The position numbers and the translations under genes were made by a program. Shown here in pieces: positions 17,845 to 27,648 of a stretch of DNA of 64,000 nucleotides (position 1 is the stretch's first letter; each line of letters opens with the position of its first letter). Under the pieces are notes generated by a model, which saw only the letters and a program-made list of their open reading frames with translations, did no database searches and was not told the DNA's origin. Source of the stretch: JANJTY01 sp038257155 (GTDB lineage Bacteria; Pseudomonadota; Gammaproteobacteria; Xanthomonadales; Xanthomonadaceae); NCBI GenBank assembly GCA_038257155.1, contig JBBSJP010000005.1, positions 1 to 64,000 of the forward strand. Reading direction: 5' to 3'.

Positions 17845-18172
17845 GTTGGAGGCGGCGATTCGCTGTGCCGGAACTGCGCATTGCAGGCGCATGACTTCCG
17901 CCCTATCGACTCTCGGCCGCGAAAGCGGATGATCGGATTGTCGAAACCTGCTGCACTCGACCCAAGGATTTTCCGGGCTCACGACCCGAAGCGTGGCGGC
18001 TTGCTGCTGGCGCGGCGAAGCCATGTCAGGAAATCCTTTGCTCGCTGAAACGCAGGGACGTCGCGCGCGTTCGAGCAGGCTGGTTTGTACCGTGCTCGTG
18101 AAGAACGAGTCTTGCGCAACGGGCGTATGCAAGGCGGGCTCAACCGTAACAGGTTCGAAGGAGGAGACAGAC

Positions 18173-21100
18173 ATGAATCTGACGCGAGGCAGTCTGGCTC
18201 AACCCGCGCTGCTGGCTGCCCTTGTCTCGATCATCTGCCTGTTCGGCGGCCTGTCACTGTGGTCCCTGCCGATCCAGCTGCTGCCCCAGACCACGCGCCC
18301 GGTTATCTCGGTCAACAATGGCTGGCCGCAGGCTGCGCCGGCTGATCTTGAGTCCTACATCATCGAGCCGCAGGAGGCGATGCTGCGGCGTGTTCCCGGC
18401 GTACGCGAGATCACCAGCAATATCAACCAGGGATTCGGTTCGATATCGCTGGAGTTCGAGCTGGGCGCAGACATGGATCAGGCGCTGCTGAATGTGATCA
18501 GTGCGCTCAACCAGGCGCCGCCCCGGCCACTGGATGCGAATGAGCCATTTGTCTTCTCGGGCGCCAGTGGCAACAACGGTCAGCTGGTTGCCAGCATCCA
18601 GATCCGGCCCTTGCCCGACAACCCCGACCAGGACATCTACTCGCCGCGCTACCAGGCGGTGATCGCCGATCAGATTGAACCGCGCCTGGCGCGCATCCCG
18701 GGAATTGCCGCCGTGCAATTGAACAGCCAGCGCCAGCAGCAGGTGCTGATCGAGTTCGATCCCTATCGCGCGGCAGCGCTCGGCATTCCGATCCAGTCGA
18801 TTGCCTCGGCCGTGAACCAGTCGGCCAATTCTTCGGCGGGCTCGGCCAATGTCGGTCGCCGCCAATACACCGTGCGCGTGATGGGTCAGTACGATGTCGC
18901 GCAGCTCGGTCAGCTGATCGTTGCCTGGAATGCGGGTCGTCCGGTACAGCTGGACGAAATTGCCAAGGTGTCGCTCGCCCCGACCGATGCATTCGGTATC
19001 AACGTGCGCAACGGCTTTCCCGCCTATTACATCACCCTGCAACGCAGCAACGATGGCAACAGCGTCGCCATTCTGGATGAAACCCGCATTGCGTTGGCCG
19101 AACTCAATGCGGGGCCGCTGGCAACGATTGGACTGGCGGCGGACCTGAGTTTCGACTCATCTGTCTACGTTCGTCGCGCACTGAACCTGGTGCAGGGCAA
19201 CCTGGTGCTGGGCATGTTGCTGGCCTTGGGAATCCTGTGGTTCTTCATGCCGGACCGCCGCTCGATCCTGATCATCGCCCTGATCGTTCCGATTTCGCTG
19301 CTGGGATCCTTGCTGGTCGTGCAGCTGTTCGGCATGACGCTCAATGTCATTTCGCTGGCCGGGCTGGCCTTCGCCGTGGGATTGGTGATGGATGCCGGCA
19401 TCATCGTGCAGGAGAACATCCTGCGCTATCGCGAGCAGGGCGAATCGAGCGAGATCGCCGTGGAGCGGGGCGCCGAACAGGTCAAGGGCGCGTTGTTCGC
19501 CGCCACCATGACCACGGTCGCGGTATTCCTGCCGGTGCTGTTCCTTGACGGCGTGGAAGGCCAGCTGTTCCGTGACCTGGCCTTGACCCTGTCGGTCGCG
19601 GTGCTGGCTTCCATGTTGGCCGCGCTGACGGTGATTCCCGTGCTAAGCCGGCGCTGGTTGAAGTACGCAGTCCCGCACGATCCGCACGCGCACTGGTGGG
19701 ACAAGCTGGCCCGCCTGACGGTTGCCTCCACCGATCGCCCAAGCTGGCGCTGGGGCTGGCTGCTGGCAACCATCGTGCTGCCGGTTGGTATTGCGATCGC
19801 GATCAAGCCGAGCGCCGATTTCCTGCCGTCGGCCCGCGCCGATGCGGTGAACGTGTTCTTCAACCTGCCGGCCGGCATCAGCCAACAGACCTTCGAGCAC
19901 GAGCTCGGCGCCGAGATCATCGCGCGCCTGAAGCCGCACATGGACCACGAACGCGAGCCCTACATCCGCGGCTACAACCTGTCGATGTCGAGCGCCTTCA
20001 ACATCCTCTATCTCTATCCCGAGAAGCCCGAGGAAACCGAAGCCTGGATCGAACTGCTGCGCGGGCCGCTGCTGCAGGGCATCCCCGATGTGCAGGCCTT
20101 TACCGTGCGGGCTTCATTGCTCGGCATTGGCCTGGAAACCGGGCGCTCGATCAGCGTCGATCTGCGCGGTTCGGATGTGGCCCTGCTGATGGCCAGTGCG
20201 GCCCACGGTGCCGAACTGGTGAGCGAGCGCCTGCCCGGTGCGATCGTGCGGCCCGTGCCCGGCGCTTCGCTGGCCGAGCCGCAGATCGAGATCCTGCCGC
20301 GCGAGCGACGCCTGGTCGAAGCGGGCCTCAATCCGCAGGACCTGGCTCGTGCAGTGCGCGCCATGACCGGCGGACTGTTCACCGGCGAGTACTTCGACGG
20401 CAATGACCGCTACGACGTGATCCTGCGCGGTGCGAACTGGAACGATCCGGGGCAGCTCGCCGCCATGCCGATCTGGACACCACTGGCCGGGCCGCAGACA
20501 GTCGGTGAACTGGCCGAGATACGGCGTGGCGTGGGGCCGACCCAGCTGCGTCGCGTGAACGGCCAACGCACCATCAGCCTGGTCGTGGTGCCGCCCGATC
20601 ACATGACGGTGGAAGACGCGCTCACGATCCTGCGTGATGAGCTGGGGCCGCAGATCCAGGCACTGGCGCCGGGCGGTTTCAGCATCGCCTACCGCGGCAG
20701 CGCCGATCAGATCGAAGGCGCGATGAGCGCGATGCTCAAGAATTTCCTGCTTGCCCTGCTGGTTCTGGTGATCGTGATCGCGGCGATCTTCCGTTCCCTG
20801 CGCGACGCCCTGCTGGTGATGCTGGTGATGCCGCTGGCCCTGTCGGGCGGATTGATCGGCCTGCAATTGCTGAACCTGGTCACCTACCAGTCGCTCGACA
20901 TGCTGACCATGGTCGGCTTCATCATCCTGCTCGGCCTGGTGGTCAACAACGCCATCCTGCTGGTGAGTGAAACCCGTCACGGACAGGCCAATGGCCTCGC
21001 GCTGCGCGAGGCGGTCGAGGCGGCGGTGCGGGTGCGCGCGAGGCCGGTCTACATGAGCACCCTGACCAGCCTGTTCGGCATGCTGCCACTGATGCTGATG

Positions 21101-21283
21101 CCGGGCACCGGCTCGGACATCTATCGCGGTCTTGCCACGGTGATCGTCGGCGGCATGCTGTTCAGTTCGGCCTTCACCCTGTTCCTGATGCCGGCAATGC
21201 TGCGACTGGTCGAAGGGATCCACTTGCCGCAGCTTCCCGGACTGCGGCGCCAACGAAATGTACTGCTGGAGGAAGGCTCATGA
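18173..21283 (+). CDS. RND-family efflux permease
   Basis: This 1036-residue inner-membrane transporter has the RND layout. A first membrane helix follows the start (LLAALVSIICLFGGLSLWSLP), then a large periplasmic loop with PGVREITSNINQGFGSISLEF, then a block of helices (LVLGMLLALGILWFFMPDRR, FAVGLVMDAGIIVQENILRY). A second periplasmic loop and the repeated helices VGFIILLGLVVNNAILLVSE follow. It should use the proton gradient to export hydrophobic compounds with the downstream fusion protein. The ATG at 18173 is preceded by a strong GAAGGAGGAG site. No outer membrane channel gene is adjacent. Substrates cannot be read from the sequence. Confidence 0.9.
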   Translation: MNLTRGSLAQPALLAALVSIICLFGGLSLWSLPIQLLPQTTRPVISVNNGWPQAAPADLESYIIEPQEAMLRRVPGVREITSNINQGFGSISLEFELGADMDQALLNVISALNQAPPRPLDANEPFVFSGASGNNGQLVASIQIRPLPDNPDQDIYSPRYQAVIADQIEPRLARIPGIAAVQLNSQRQQQVLIEFDPYRAAALGIPIQSIASAVNQSANSSAGSANVGRRQYTVRVMGQYDVAQLGQLIVAWNAGRPVQLDEIAKVSLAPTDAFGINVRNGFPAYYITLQRSNDGNSVAILDETRIALAELNAGPLATIGLAADLSFDSSVYVRRALNLVQGNLVLGMLLALGILWFFMPDRRSILIIALIVPISLLGSLLVVQLFGMTLNVISLAGLAFAVGLVMDAGIIVQENILRYREQGESSEIAVERGAEQVKGALFAATMTTVAVFLPVLFLDGVEGQLFRDLALTLSVAVLASMLAALTVIPVLSRRWLKYAVPHDPHAHWWDKLARLTVASTDRPSWRWGWLLATIVLPVGIAIAIKPSADFLPSARADAVNVFFNLPAGISQQTFEHELGAEIIARLKPHMDHEREPYIRGYNLSMSSAFNILYLYPEKPEETEAWIELLRGPLLQGIPDVQAFTVRASLLGIGLETGRSISVDLRGSDVALLMASAAHGAELVSERLPGAIVRPVPGASLAEPQIEILPRERRLVEAGLNPQDLARAVRAMTGGLFTGEYFDGNDRYDVILRGANWNDPGQLAAMPIWTPLAGPQTVGELAEIRRGVGPTQLRRVNGQRTISLVVVPPDHMTVEDALTILRDELGPQIQALAPGGFSIAYRGSADQIEGAMSAMLKNFLLALLVLVIVIAAIFRSLRDALLVMLVMPLALSGGLIGLQLLNLVTYQSLDMLTMVGFIILLGLVVNNAILLVSETRHGQANGLALREAVEAAVRVRARPVYMSTLTSLFGMLPLMLMPGTGSDIYRGLATVIVGGMLFSSAFTLFLMPAMLRLVEGIHLPQLPGLRRQRNVLLEEGS

Positions 21284-22314
21284 ACCACATTCGCTTCGTG
21301 ATGATTGCCTGTGCCTTGGCCGCCAGTGCGACCGCACTGGCCTCGCCCGTGGTGGTGCAGAACGTGGTCCGTCTGACGGTGGCGCCCACCATGCCGGTCA
21401 CCGGAACCGTACATTCGCAGCGCGAACTGCAGGTCACCGCGGGCGTCGATGGACGCATCGAATTCGTCGCCGAACCGGGTACCACGGTCAAGGCGGGTGA
21501 CGCCTTGATGCGCATCGATACCCACGCCCTGGAGCTGCGGCGCGCCGAACTGCAGGCGCAGGCCGACCGGGCCCGTGCCCAGTTGCGATTCCTCGATGCG
21601 CAACTGGCTCGCCAGCAGGGCCTGGCCAGCACGCGTGCCCTGTCGGTAAATGACCTCGACCAGACCCGCAGCGAGCGTGACGTTGCCGGCAGCGACCTGC
21701 GCATTGCCGAAGTGCGTCTGCTGCAGGTGGCCGATGAACTGCGGCGTGCCACCGTGCTGGCTGATTTCGACGGTGTGGTAATTGAGCGCCTGCATGACAC
21801 GGGTGAGGACGTGGGACGCGGCAGTGTGGTAGCACGCGTGATCGATCTTGGCCGACTCGAGGTGCGGGTGCCGACGCCAAACCAGCACAGTGGCCGGATC
21901 GCTGTGGATGACAATCTGCGAGTGCGGGGCTTCGGGCACGATGCACTCGCACGGGTGCGCAGTGTGGTGCCCGGCATCGACCCACGGCGCCAGGCCTTCG
22001 AACTGCATCTGGATCTGCCGGCCGCAGCAGAAGGACGCCAGTGGACCGTAGGCGAACTGGTCAGCGTCGATCTGCCGGTGCTTGCGCCGGTGGGTTCACT
22101 GGCCGTGCCGCAGGACGCCCTGGTATTGCGGCAGGAAGGCACCTTCGTGTTCCGAATCGGTGAAGACGGCATCGCCGAACGCATCGCAGTCGAGACCGGC
22201 GCGAGCCATGAGGGCTACATCGCGGTCAGCGGCGGCCTGCAGCCCGGCGACCGCGTGGTGGTGCGCGGTGGCGAGACCTTGGCCAGCGGACAACGGGTGA
22301 CGATCCAGGGCTGA
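21280..22314 (+). CDS. RND efflux membrane fusion protein
   Basis: This 344-residue periplasmic adaptor starts with a signal peptide (MIACALAASATALA). It then shows the paired lipoyl/barrel-sandwich half-motifs GVDGRIEFVAEPGTTVKAGD and ATVLADFDGVVIERLHDTGE, separated by a coiled-coil hairpin (ELQAQADRARAQLRFLDAQL). The C-terminal part has LAVPQDALVLRQEGTFVFRI and GGLQPGDRVVVRGGETL. Its ATG overlaps the permease stop (ATGA), so the pair is translationally coupled in the order permease then adaptor, the reverse of the commoner order. Confidence 0.9.
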   Translation: MNHIRFVMIACALAASATALASPVVVQNVVRLTVAPTMPVTGTVHSQRELQVTAGVDGRIEFVAEPGTTVKAGDALMRIDTHALELRRAELQAQADRARAQLRFLDAQLARQQGLASTRALSVNDLDQTRSERDVAGSDLRIAEVRLLQVADELRRATVLADFDGVVIERLHDTGEDVGRGSVVARVIDLGRLEVRVPTPNQHSGRIAVDDNLRVRGFGHDALARVRSVVPGIDPRRQAFELHLDLPAAAEGRQWTVGELVSVDLPVLAPVGSLAVPQDALVLRQEGTFVFRIGEDGIAERIAVETGASHEGYIAVSGGLQPGDRVVVRGGETLASGQRVTIQG

Positions 22315-22430
22315 TGTTGTGGAGTGCCGCCGCGTGCGTGGAAGACACCAGTGGCCCCTGTAGGAGCTTTCAGCACGCCGTTGGTGTTCCGCTGTCGCGG
22401 AGCAAACAGGTGCAGGAAGCCCAAAGATCC

Positions 22431-22850
22431 CGTTTTCATTCTCTTAAGACCACAAAAAAGCAACTGGTGAGCTTCTTCTGATGGAGGCACATGCATCGTT
22501 ATAGAACCCGTTCGTGGTGAGGAGCGTGGATCGAGATCCTGAGGCCGCACGCAGTGCGGATCGAAGGGTCGAGGCCGCGCGTCTCGAACCACCGGCGAAG
22601 GGTGGTTCGAGACGCCCTCTCGTTCGGCCGCCAAGGCGGCTACGAGGCGCTACGCGCCTTCGCGCTGCGCGCGCCTACCCGATCATGGTGAGGCGGGCCG
22701 AGCGAGATCCTGAGGCCGCACGCAGTGCGGATCGAAGGGTCGAGGCGGCCTGATCGAACCACGGCTCCTCACCACGAACGGGTAGTTTTCCATCATTTTG
22801 AGACCAAGAGAAAACAACGAGTTAGCTTATGTTTGATGGAAGCGCACCCG
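22431..22850. repeat. Diverged 65-bp direct repeats flanking the 276-bp element
   Basis: The stretch 22431-22497 and the stretch 22784-22850 align in the same orientation with roughly two-thirds identity by eye. Both start GTTTTC, pass through AAGACCA/GAGACCA and an A-rich run, and end TGATGGAGGCACA/TGATGGAAGCGCA. They lie immediately outside the inverted-repeat element. The rest of 22315-22962 shows no gene, only TAGGAGC-type short repeats near 22361 and 22922. Confidence 0.5.
22507..22782. mobile_element. 276-bp noncoding mosaic with 19-bp terminal inverted repeats
   Basis: The ends CCCGTTCGTGGTGAGGAGC (22507-22525) and its perfect inverse (22764-22782) bound a noncoding mosaic. The inverted similarity continues inward over CGTGG(A/T)TCGA. 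Inside, a 44-nt segment occurs twice in direct orientation (22532-22575 and 22703-22746). A perfect 13-bp stem with a 7-nt loop lies at 22581-22613. There is no room for a transposase. The edge motif recalls abundant 'TTCGTGGTGAG...GTCGAACCACGAA' intergenic repeats known in several proteobacteria. It could be a MITE-like element or a repeat that grew by local duplication. No clear target-site duplication is visible. Confidence 0.6.
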
Positions 22851-22962
22851 TGCGCGACCGGGATCTGTGGCTCCGCCAACGGGTTCGGTGAGCCCATGCA
22901 CTGCGGTCGCCGACAGGTCGGCTCCTACAACGCCCCATGCAGGAGCGCACGCATCGACAACC

Positions 22963-24126
22963 TCAGAACACCCGCAGCGGCGCAAAGCAGTACACGTTGC
23001 CGTTGTCGCTGCCGGCCACTGCGGCATTGCCGCTGGAGGAAATCTGCATCGGCCAGCTCATGTTGTCGGTGTCGTAACGCCACAGGGCAGTTGGATTGTC
23101 CGCATTGAACAGATAGAACGCGCCGGGCGTGCCGTCGGGATGGCCATCGGCAACGGTGATCAACCCACCGTCACCGCTCATCGAGGTGGAGTTCGGGTTG
23201 TGCAGGGTCGCCGCGGTCCAGTTCCACTGGCCGCTGGTGGCGCCGATCGCCAGCACGCCCAGCACGCCGGCACTATCCACGTTGCCGACCGCTGAGGCCA
23301 GGTTGCCATCCATGTTCATCGCCACACCATAAACCGACGCGGCATTGGGCAGGGTCTGGGTCCACGTCGGCTGGCCACTGGCCCGAAACTGCGCCACGTT
23401 GAAGTAATAAACCTGCCCGCCGCTGGCGCCGGCGATGAAGCTGCTGCCGACCCAGTCCATTGCGAGCGAATGCACGCTGGCGCCGCAGTGGAACTGCGCG
23501 ACGATGTTGCCGCTGCCCTGGCTGGTGTCGATCAGGAAGATGTTGCCCTGCACGGTGCCGACCGCGATCAGGCTGCCGGTGACGTCCACGGCCAGACCTT
23601 GAACCGCGTCGGCGCGGGTGGGATCGATCACCGGCAAGGGCACGATGAGCGGTGTGCTGTCGAATCCGCCAGAGCCACGCCGAAAGCTGAAGACCTGGGC
23701 GCCGCCGGCAACCAGCGCGCCGCCGCTCGGCGCAAACGCGCAGATCGACACGCGCGATGATGTGCCGGTGAAGCTCACCAGGCGCTCGCCGCTGCTGCCG
23801 TCGTAGATGAAGACGAAGCCCTGGTAAGGCGAGTTGCTGTACCAGCCGCAGCTCGCGACGAAGTCTGCTGCCGGCGTGATCGCCACCCAGTACACGCCCT
23901 CGTAGCCGTCGAACTCATCCTTCCAGATCAGATCCCCCTGGCCGCCCAGCAGGTAGGTGCCGAAGCGACCGGTGGAGTCCGACAAGGTGGGGCGTCTGGC
24001 CTCGGAATAGCTGTGAAAGAAGGTGCCGGTCACCACGCGCTCGGCTCGCGCGCTCGTAGCCACGCTGTTGATGTAATAGGACTGTGTCGTGGGACGGTAC
24101 TGCCAGCTCAGCGGTGCGTCAGACAT
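22963..24126 (-). CDS. Beta-propeller (WD40/PQQ-like) repeat protein
   Basis: This 387-residue protein has no signal peptide or membrane segment. It is made of repeated blade-like segments ending in short hydrophobic strands, for example YWVAITPAADFVASCG, SICAFAPSGGALVAGGAQ, GLAVDVTGSLIAVGTVQGNI, SLAMDWVGSSFIAGASGGQV and GVAMNMDGNLASAVGNVD. These fit a seven-bladed WD40 or quinoprotein-like propeller. No PQQ-binding or catalytic motif is apparent, so a scaffold or binding role is likelier than dehydrogenase activity. The ATG at 24126 has an AGGGGAAA site upstream. The neighbours do not suggest a function. Confidence 0.7.
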   Translation of the reverse strand: MSDAPLSWQYRPTTQSYYINSVATSARAERVVTGTFFHSYSEARRPTLSDSTGRFGTYLLGGQGDLIWKDEFDGYEGVYWVAITPAADFVASCGWYSNSPYQGFVFIYDGSSGERLVSFTGTSSRVSICAFAPSGGALVAGGAQVFSFRRGSGGFDSTPLIVPLPVIDPTRADAVQGLAVDVTGSLIAVGTVQGNIFLIDTSQGSGNIVAQFHCGASVHSLAMDWVGSSFIAGASGGQVYYFNVAQFRASGQPTWTQTLPNAASVYGVAMNMDGNLASAVGNVDSAGVLGVLAIGATSGQWNWTAATLHNPNSTSMSGDGGLITVADGHPDGTPGAFYLFNADNPTALWRYDTDNMSWPMQISSSGNAAVAGSDNGNVYCFAPLRVF

Positions 24127-24221
24127 TCGTTTTCCCCTGGTTGGTGTTGTGGATCGTGTGTCGTCCTAAAGTGCCCTGGGCGTCCGCCTCGCTCGCAACA
24201 CAGTCTAGCCGTCCGCCCCAT

Positions 24222-24271
24222 TCCCGTTCGTCCAGAGCGTAGGCCCGAAGGGCCGAAGTCGAAGGACCCGC
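24222..24271. repeat. Dispersed intergenic repeat (CCCGTTCGTCC...GTCGAAGGACC type)
   Basis: This stretch begins ATTCCCGTTCGTCCAGAGCG, passes GGCCCGAAGGGCC and ends GAAGTCGAAGGACC. It resembles a common intergenic repeat of Xanthomonadales in form. It shares the CCCGTTCG edge with the 276-bp element at 22507. The 348-bp gap 24127-24474 otherwise shows no gene. Confidence 0.45.
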
Positions 24272-24474
24272 GGCGGGCACTTGGACTTCGCCGGCTGTAG
24301 GCCGGCTAAGCTCAGTGCGAACGCGATGGGGTCAGTGTCCTGGAAAACCCAGTCATCAGCAGGACGGGGGCAATGTGCTGGACAGACCAGTCCTCCGGTC
24401 AAGCAACCCCGTTGCGCGAAGGCGACAACGAATGGGATGAGTGCGAGGTTGGTTGATGTTGATGGTCACTCCAT

Positions 24475-27400
24475 TCACGGGTGATCGTCCTCGCGCTCGG
24501 CAACCCGCACTTGGTCGCGGCCTTCGGCCTTCGAGCCGTATAGCGCGCGGTCGGCACGTCCGAGCAGGGAGTTCATGCTGTCGCCAGGCACGGCCTGCGC
24601 GATGCCGATGCTGATGCGGTACGGGATCGTATGCGGGCCGTGCAGAACGCGGCGCGAGCGGACCTGGGCGAGCAAGTGCTCGGACCAGCGGCGCGCGCCT
24701 TCGGATTCGGCTGAGGTGAAAACGGCGAGGAACTCCTCACCACCCCAACGTCCCACCACCACGCCCGCCGTCGCCTGCGCGGCCAGGATGCGCGCGAAAT
24801 CGCGCAATACGTCGTCGCCGGCGAGATGGCCGAATTCGTCATTGATGCGCTTGAAGTGGTCCAGGTCGATCAGGGCAAGCACCGGTTGAGCCACTGCCGT
24901 GGCATTGCGCAATGCCATTTCAGTTTGTTCGATCAGCGTGCGACGATTGGGCAAACTGGTCAGGGGATCGATCAGGGACAGTGACTTCAGCTTGTCATTG
25001 GCAACCACCAGGGCCTCGGCAGTTGCTTCGAGAGCTTCTTTCTGGGCGCGCAGTTCCCGGGTGCGCGCGCCGACCTGCGCTTCCAGGTGGCGGCGCTGAC
25101 TGGTCAGCTGGCGCACCCGCCACAGGTAAAGCAAGGCGAGCAACAGCGCCACCGTCAACAGCAGTGCAATGCGGAAAGGCAGGGTTGCGGTGAGCGGCGG
25201 AACCACGTCGATGGCGAGCAGTCTGCGCGTCTCATGTTGCCCACGATTGTCGACCGCCAGTTCAAGGACATGGGAACCATGTGGGAGGCGGTCGAGGATC
25301 AGTGAGCGACGTGCGCCCAATTCAGTGAAGCCGGCGGCAGGGTCCAGACGGTAGCTGTAACGCGCCGAATCGGGCGCATCGAACACCAGGCCAGCAAAAT
25401 CCAGGATCACTGGCGCATGCGCGTGGTCCAGGTGCAGCACTGCCACACCATCATCGACTGCACTCGGGCGCAGCTCCTTGCCGTTTTGGCTGACTCGGGT
25501 GAGGCTTGGCCGCGGACGCTCCAGCTGCTCGCGCAAGTGGGATGGATCAAACGCCGTGATGCCGTCGATGCCACCCAGATAGAGCCAACCATCCGCACCG
25601 CGGGTCAATGCGTTGAGGGTGAATTCGTCCGAGGCAATGCCTTCGCTCTGCTTCCAGGTGCGGTATTCCTGCGTGGTTGGATGAAAGCGGATCAGTCCCC
25701 GGTTGCCGGTCAGCCACAGCTGGCCGTCGCGATCGCCGAGGATGCCGAACACTCCGCCATGCGGCAGTTCGACCTGCTCGGTGACGTTTTCGAACGCGAG
25801 TCCCTCGACGCCCTTGCCGTCCAGCAGCACGCGCGCCAGGCCGCCACTGGTTGCCAGCCACAGACTGCCATCGATGTGCCGATAGATGCTCCAGACGATC
25901 GGACCCGGAAGCCCGTCGCTGGCGCGATAGCGCGCCAACACCGTGCCATCGGAATCCATGATGTGCAGCCCACCGGAGGTGCCGATCCAGATGCGCTGTT
26001 CGGGGTCCTGGTAGAGGCGATGCACGCTTTCGTCCTGGCGCCGGAACCAGTCTTCGCTGCTCTCGTCGGTGATGGGAATGCGACGACGTGGCATGCCCGG
26101 CGCATCGATGCGGCCCAGTCCGCCGGAGGAAGCGACCCACAGGCGTGCCTCGCTGTCTTCCAGAATGTGACGCACCCCCGGCATGGGCACGTCTTCGCCG
26201 AAAGGGCGCTCGCGCTGCCAGTCGATGCGCTCCGGATCGGTCCAGTACAGGCCGTCGTCGGTTCCTACCCAGATGCGGCCGCTGCGATCCTGCAGCACAT
26301 TCCATACCAGGCGTGCCGCTTCCGGTGCCTCTGCGGGAAAGGGCAGGGATTCGAAATGCCAGGGAGCCCCGGCAATCCGCTGTTTCGCAGGTACGCGCTG
26401 CACACCGCCGCCGCTGCTGCCAATCCACAGATCGCCGACGCGGTCTTCCAGCAGTGCACGCACCCGGTTGTGGCTCAGGCCAGGCGGGCTTTCGTCACGA
26501 TGACGTTCAACATGGAACACCCGGTCATGCGGCGTGAAGCGCACCAGTCCCTCACCCCAGAAACCGGCGAACACGCCGCCGAGTTCGTCGACCTCCAGCG
26601 CCAGCAGGGTGAAGCCACGGCCGGCAACGCGAGCCGAGCGACGATGTTCGAGTAGTTTCACGCAGTCGCATCCGGGATCGAACCAGGACAGTCCGCGATC
26701 GGTGCCAATGAACACCGTGCCGCCTGGCCCCGCCTTGACCGAATGCACGCGCGGGGTGCGCAGTCCCGGCGTATCTTCGCGTCCTGGCAGGAACCGGCGG
26801 GTGACGCCGGAATCCAGATCGATGCGAAACAGGCCCTGGCTCCAGGTGCCGATCCACAGCACTCCAGCAGGAAATTCCAGCAAGGCATCGGTGTTGAACG
26901 GGCTTTCCGAGCCGGGAACCGGCACCGGCTCGACGCCGCCCTGTGAGTCGGCACGGAAAAGGCCGTCGCCGGTAGCGATCCACAAGCCGCTGGCGCCTGC
27001 GTGCAGGTCCCAGATGTCCTTGTGGCGTGCATCCTCCCCGAACGGAAGCTGCGTGATCGTGATGTCTTCTGACATCGGATCTCCCTGCCACTGCAGGCGC
27101 CCCATGCCGTTGCGCGATGCCACGTACAAGGTCTGCTGCCCGACCAGGGCAAGTGCTGTGAGGTGTTCCGCCGGCAATCCGTCGGCGACACCCAGCAGAC
27201 GGAACTGTTCGGACTCGCGGTCAAAGATCGCCAGTCCTCCGCCATTGGTCGCAAGGAACAAGTGGCGGCCGGCCGCCTGCAGGGCACGGATGTAATTAGC
27301 GCCCGCGACCAGCGCGCTGCCACCTTCGGGGCGATACACGCGGAACTCGTAGCCGTCGAAACGGTTCAGGCCGTCTTCGGTGCCGAGCCAGAGAAAACCA

Positions 27401-27648
27401 TCCTCGTCGCGCACCATCGAAAGCACTGAATTCTGCGACAGGCCATCGGCCAGGGTGTATTCGGTTTCTGCCTGTGCGGCCGGCAGCGCACACAGCGCGA
27501 AAATCAACAAGCCGAGCAGGGCGGCCTGCAGGTTCCGTAACCCGCTCCCCCGCCGAGGTTCCTGCGCGAATTGAATCACCGGGAATACTCGCCCGAGCAC
27601 GGCATTGCCGCAGCGCGTCGCTGCCAATTCACGGCCCTGTGCACCCAT
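24475..27648 (-). CDS. Periplasmic-propeller (Reg_prop/Y_Y_Y) diguanylate cyclase
   Basis: This protein of about 1057 residues has a signal or membrane segment (LLGLLIFALCALPAAQA), then many two-component-regulator propeller blades (DEDGFLWLGTEDGLNRFDG, DRSGRIWVGTDDGLYW, DPEQRIWIGTSGGLHIMD). A Y_Y_Y domain follows (ARYSYRLDPAAG), then one membrane helix (IALLLTVALLLALLYLW) and a coiled coil. The C-terminal GGDEF domain has DPLTSLPNRRTL, DLDHFKRINDEFGHLAGD and the active-site GGEEF near residue 966. It should sense a periplasmic signal and make c-di-GMP. The start is uncertain. ATG 27648 has a purine-rich stretch upstream, while a GTG at 27579 lies closer to the signal sequence. Confidence 0.88.
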   Translation of the reverse strand: MGAQGRELAATRCGNAVLGRVFPVIQFAQEPRRGSGLRNLQAALLGLLIFALCALPAAQAETEYTLADGLSQNSVLSMVRDEDGFLWLGTEDGLNRFDGYEFRVYRPEGGSALVAGANYIRALQAAGRHLFLATNGGGLAIFDRESEQFRLLGVADGLPAEHLTALALVGQQTLYVASRNGMGRLQWQGDPMSEDITITQLPFGEDARHKDIWDLHAGASGLWIATGDGLFRADSQGGVEPVPVPGSESPFNTDALLEFPAGVLWIGTWSQGLFRIDLDSGVTRRFLPGREDTPGLRTPRVHSVKAGPGGTVFIGTDRGLSWFDPGCDCVKLLEHRRSARVAGRGFTLLALEVDELGGVFAGFWGEGLVRFTPHDRVFHVERHRDESPPGLSHNRVRALLEDRVGDLWIGSSGGGVQRVPAKQRIAGAPWHFESLPFPAEAPEAARLVWNVLQDRSGRIWVGTDDGLYWTDPERIDWQRERPFGEDVPMPGVRHILEDSEARLWVASSGGLGRIDAPGMPRRRIPITDESSEDWFRRQDESVHRLYQDPEQRIWIGTSGGLHIMDSDGTVLARYRASDGLPGPIVWSIYRHIDGSLWLATSGGLARVLLDGKGVEGLAFENVTEQVELPHGGVFGILGDRDGQLWLTGNRGLIRFHPTTQEYRTWKQSEGIASDEFTLNALTRGADGWLYLGGIDGITAFDPSHLREQLERPRPSLTRVSQNGKELRPSAVDDGVAVLHLDHAHAPVILDFAGLVFDAPDSARYSYRLDPAAGFTELGARRSLILDRLPHGSHVLELAVDNRGQHETRRLLAIDVVPPLTATLPFRIALLLTVALLLALLYLWRVRQLTSQRRHLEAQVGARTRELRAQKEALEATAEALVVANDKLKSLSLIDPLTSLPNRRTLIEQTEMALRNATAVAQPVLALIDLDHFKRINDEFGHLAGDDVLRDFARILAAQATAGVVVGRWGGEEFLAVFTSAESEGARRWSEHLLAQVRSRRVLHGPHTIPYRISIGIAQAVPGDSMNSLLGRADRALYGSKAEGRDQVRVAEREDDHP

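Noticed and set aside
20114..21253. 379-codon minus frame inside the RND permease
   Set aside because: It is Gln/His-rich antisense shadow of membrane-helix coding sequence.
22507..22782. Insertion sequence with transposase
   Set aside because: The inverted repeats are convincing, but 276 bp cannot hold a transposase and no fragment of one is seen.
25417..26655. 412-codon + frame inside the propeller cyclase
   Set aside because: It is antisense to conserved propeller blades and has no domain of its own.
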